From Quadrisphaera sp. RL12-1S (GTDB lineage Bacteria > Actinomycetota > Actinomycetes > Actinomycetales > Quadrisphaeraceae): a stretch of 64,000 bases of DNA. Below the pieces are notes generated by a model. That model ran no database searches. It was given only the letters and a program-made list of their open reading frames with translations, and was not told the DNA's origin. The position numbers and the translations under genes are program-made. How positions within the stretch are numbered: the stretch's first letter is position 1; every line of letters starts with the position of its first letter. Location of the stretch: the NCBI RefSeq assembly GCF_014270065.1, contig NZ_JACNME010000007.1, positions 80,300 to 144,299 on the forward strand, given 5' to 3'. Positions 62,051-64,000 of the stretch are shown here, piece after piece.

Positions 62051-64000
62051 ATGCGCCGCGCCCTGCCCGCCCTGGCCACGACGGCCGCAGCGGCCGCCGC
62101 GGGCCTCCTGGGCGCTGGCGCCTTCGTGCTCCCGGCCTGGGCGGACGACCCCGCCGGCAGCGCCGCCACCACGGCCACCACCGGCACCTCCGGCACCTCC
62201 GGCACCTCCGCCGACACCGTGGACGACAGCGCGCCGACCGCCCTGCTCACCGGCACCCTGCGCGTGCTCGCGGACGTCGACCACGTCAAGACCGGCACCC
62301 TCGACGCCGCCCGCCGCCAGGCGGCCGCGTCCCTGGGCGGTGCGATGGGCCCGGCCTCCGGGCCCGGTCGCCGGCTCGACCCCGTGGCCCCCTACCTGCA
62401 GGTCGGCGGCGTGTGGGTGCCCCTGAGGGCCGGCTCCGTCGCGGACGTGGCCCCCGGCAGCGCCGTCACGGTCCGGGTGGAGGTGCCCGCTCCCGTGGTG
62501 CAGGCGGTCCAGGACGGGCAGCGCCTCGACGCGGTCCCCGACGGCCGCGCCTCCTCCACCACGGCCATCAGCGCGCAGGCCCTGGACGCGGCCACCGACA
62601 CCCCCGCAGCCGCCTCCTCACCGCTGGCCGGGGCCAGCGCCGTCGCGGCGGCGGCGGCCGCCACCCCGGTGGCCGCGCAGGTGGTGGCGGCCACCACGCC
62701 GGCCACCACCAGCGTCACGTCGTCGCAGACGGTGACGGTGGTGGCGGTCTCCATGCTCGGCGGCTCGGACTCCTACTACAGCGACTCGACCGTCGACTCC
62801 CTGCTCTCGTCCGTGAACGACTACTGGGGCGAGCAGACCGGCGGGGCCGTCGGGTTCCGCCGCGAGGGTGCCGTCACGCGCTACTCCAGCTCGCTGGGCT
62901 GCTCGGACCCGAACGCGCTGTGGAGCGAGGCGGCGCAGCGCTCGGGGTTCAGCCAGGGCGCCGGCAAGCACCTGCTGCTGCTGCTGCCGCCGCAGGCCTA
63001 CTCCTCCGGGTGCTCGTACGGGCTCGGGTCCGTGGGCTCCTCGCCGGGGGCGGGCGGGGTCACCTACGTCACCGACGCCAGCTGGCCGGCCATCGCCCAC
63101 GAGCTCGGGCACAACATGTCGCTGCTGCACGCCAACCGCCTGCAGTGCGGCTCCGCCGTGGACGAGGCGGTCGGCACCACCGCGGCCTACAAGAGCTGCA
63201 GCGTGCAGGAGTACGGCGACCGCACCGACGTCATGTCCAGCGCCGCGGCGCGCTCGGACGGCACGCCCATCCAGGCCACCGGCAGCGCCTCGGCGTTCGA
63301 GCTGGCGCGCATGGGCCTGCTGAGCTCCGGCGGTCGCGCCACCGTGACCTCGGCCGGCACCACCAGCTGGACCATCCAGCCGCTGTCGTCGCTGTCCGGG
63401 CTGCGCTCGGTGCTGGTCACCGACCCGCGCAGCGGGGACGTCTACGACCTCGAGGTCCGCGCGAACGCCGGGCGCGACACCTTCGGGTGGGGCGGCTCCA
63501 CCCGCGTCACCTACGGGCTGCGCGTGCTCAAGGCCAACGACGACGGCGGCAGCCTCCTGCTCGACCCCACGCCCACCACCGGCACGGACTCCAACGCGGT
63601 GGTGGCCCCCGGGACCACCTTCACCAGCGCCGCCGGCGGTGTGGCCGTGCGCACCACCGCGAACGCCGACGGGTCCGTCACCGCGCAGGTGTCCGTCGCG
63701 CCCGCCGGGCAGGACCACTGGCAGCCCCCCACCGCCTCCGTCACCGCCCGGCTCCAGGGCGAGGACCGCTACGGCACCGCCGCCGCGGTCTCCGGGGCGC
63801 TCGTGAAGACGCCGGTCAGCGGTCAGCGGGTCTTCGTCGCCTCCGGCTCCGCCTTCCCCGACGCCCTCGCCGCCGGCGCGGCCGCCGGGCGCGCCGGCTC
63901 CCCCACCCCCGTCCTCCTGGTCCCCGCCACCGGGGCGCTGCCCGACGCCGTGGCCACCGAGCTGCGCCGCCTGGCGCCGGCGCGGATCACCGTGGTCGGC
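62051..64000 (+). CDS. Secreted metalloprotease-like protein with CWB2 anchor, C-terminus beyond window
   Basis: Open to the right edge: 650 codons seen. A signal peptide (about 1-32, ending LPAWA) is followed by a Thr/Ser/Gly linker and a domain similar to gametolysin-type metzincins. The zinc site is HELGHNMSLLH beginning at residue 350, with Ser where metzincins have Gly (HExxHxxGxxH). VMSSAAARSDG may be the Met-turn. Near residue 565 a CWB2 repeat begins, LQGEDRYGTAAAVSGAL, with FPDALAAGAAAG, and is cut by the edge; more repeats are likely beyond. It would be anchored to the wall. GGAGG lies five bases before the ATG. Confidence 0.88.
   Translation, partial: MRRALPALATTAAAAAAGLLGAGAFVLPAWADDPAGSAATTATTGTSGTSGTSADTVDDSAPTALLTGTLRVLADVDHVKTGTLDAARRQAAASLGGAMGPASGPGRRLDPVAPYLQVGGVWVPLRAGSVADVAPGSAVTVRVEVPAPVVQAVQDGQRLDAVPDGRASSTTAISAQALDAATDTPAAASSPLAGASAVAAAAAATPVAAQVVAATTPATTSVTSSQTVTVVAVSMLGGSDSYYSDSTVDSLLSSVNDYWGEQTGGAVGFRREGAVTRYSSSLGCSDPNALWSEAAQRSGFSQGAGKHLLLLLPPQAYSSGCSYGLGSVGSSPGAGGVTYVTDASWPAIAHELGHNMSLLHANRLQCGSAVDEAVGTTAAYKSCSVQEYGDRTDVMSSAAARSDGTPIQATGSASAFELARMGLLSSGGRATVTSAGTTSWTIQPLSSLSGLRSVLVTDPRSGDVYDLEVRANAGRDTFGWGGSTRVTYGLRVLKANDDGGSLLLDPTPTTGTDSNAVVAPGTTFTSAAGGVAVRTTANADGSVTAQVSVAPAGQDHWQPPTASVTARLQGEDRYGTAAAVSGALVKTPVSGQRVFVASGSAFPDALAAGAAAGRAGSPTPVLLVPATGALPDAVATELRRLAPARITVVG

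Overview
This window is a high-GC, densely coding actinobacterial chromosome segment. It shows GTG starts, many 1-4 bp stop/start overlaps, a WhiB-type iron-sulfur regulator, F420 biosynthesis genes and a nearly complete set of arabinogalactan-type cell-wall genes. The first 19 kb has the ahcY-manB-whiB-cofD/cofE neighbourhood known from Streptomyces and relatives. Cell wall binding repeat 2 (CWB2) proteins, a DUF1800/DUF1501 pair and Emb/GlfT2/DPPR-synthase homologues in one place suggest a Kineosporiales-like organism. The genus is a guess. I saw no tRNA, rRNA, CRISPR array, transposase, phage gene or plasmid function.

Layout. 1-6.0 kb: ahcY (cut by the left edge), a chemoreceptor, then the minus-strand set manB - Trm112-like - SIS protein. 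6.2-8.5 kb: small zinc-ribbon and DUF3499 proteins, a degenerate zincin and a CtaG-like membrane protein. 8.5-14.4 kb: whiB, a giant GT2/membrane glycosyltransferase and a DUF5719 protein. 14.4-15.05 kb: a gene-free stretch with four copies of a 12-bp palindrome. 15.05-17.6 kb: cofD, a small HExxH protein and cofE. 17.7-20.8 kb: a DprE2-like reductase, an AlkA-like glycosylase, a TIGR03089 protein, and a sugE exporter behind a guanidine-III riboswitch. 20.9-27.3 kb: two tandem GDP-mannose dehydratases, then a PGRP amidase and a SpoIID/LytB protein that share the same C-terminal repeats.

27.4-44.4 kb is a cell-wall polysaccharide region. It holds a PAP2 phosphatase and DPPR synthase (decaprenyl-phospho-arabinose precursors), a GT4, a flippase, an Emb-type arabinosyltransferase, the overlapping operon glf-glfT2-wzm-wzt (galactofuran synthesis and export), a GT39 and two GT2 enzymes, one GlfT1-like. 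The DprE2-like reductase at 17.7 kb probably belongs to the same pathway. Together they suggest an arabinogalactan-like polymer built on a polyprenyl carrier.

44.5-64 kb: a CWB2 protein, the DUF1800/DUF1501 pair, two related giant membrane proteins around a membrane-anchored protein, a NagZ-like lipoprotein, a PRC-barrel protein with an extreme Arg/Asp repeat region, a flippase with two GT4 enzymes, two small proteins, and a secreted metalloprotease-like protein with a CWB2 anchor that runs off the right edge.

Two themes recur. Many genes start 6-8 nt after a TAnnnT box (mostly TACGGT, TAGGGT or TAGCGT), consistent with leaderless transcription. Several gaps hold inverted-repeat modules, including a dispersed CCGTGATCATGG element and tandem hairpins.
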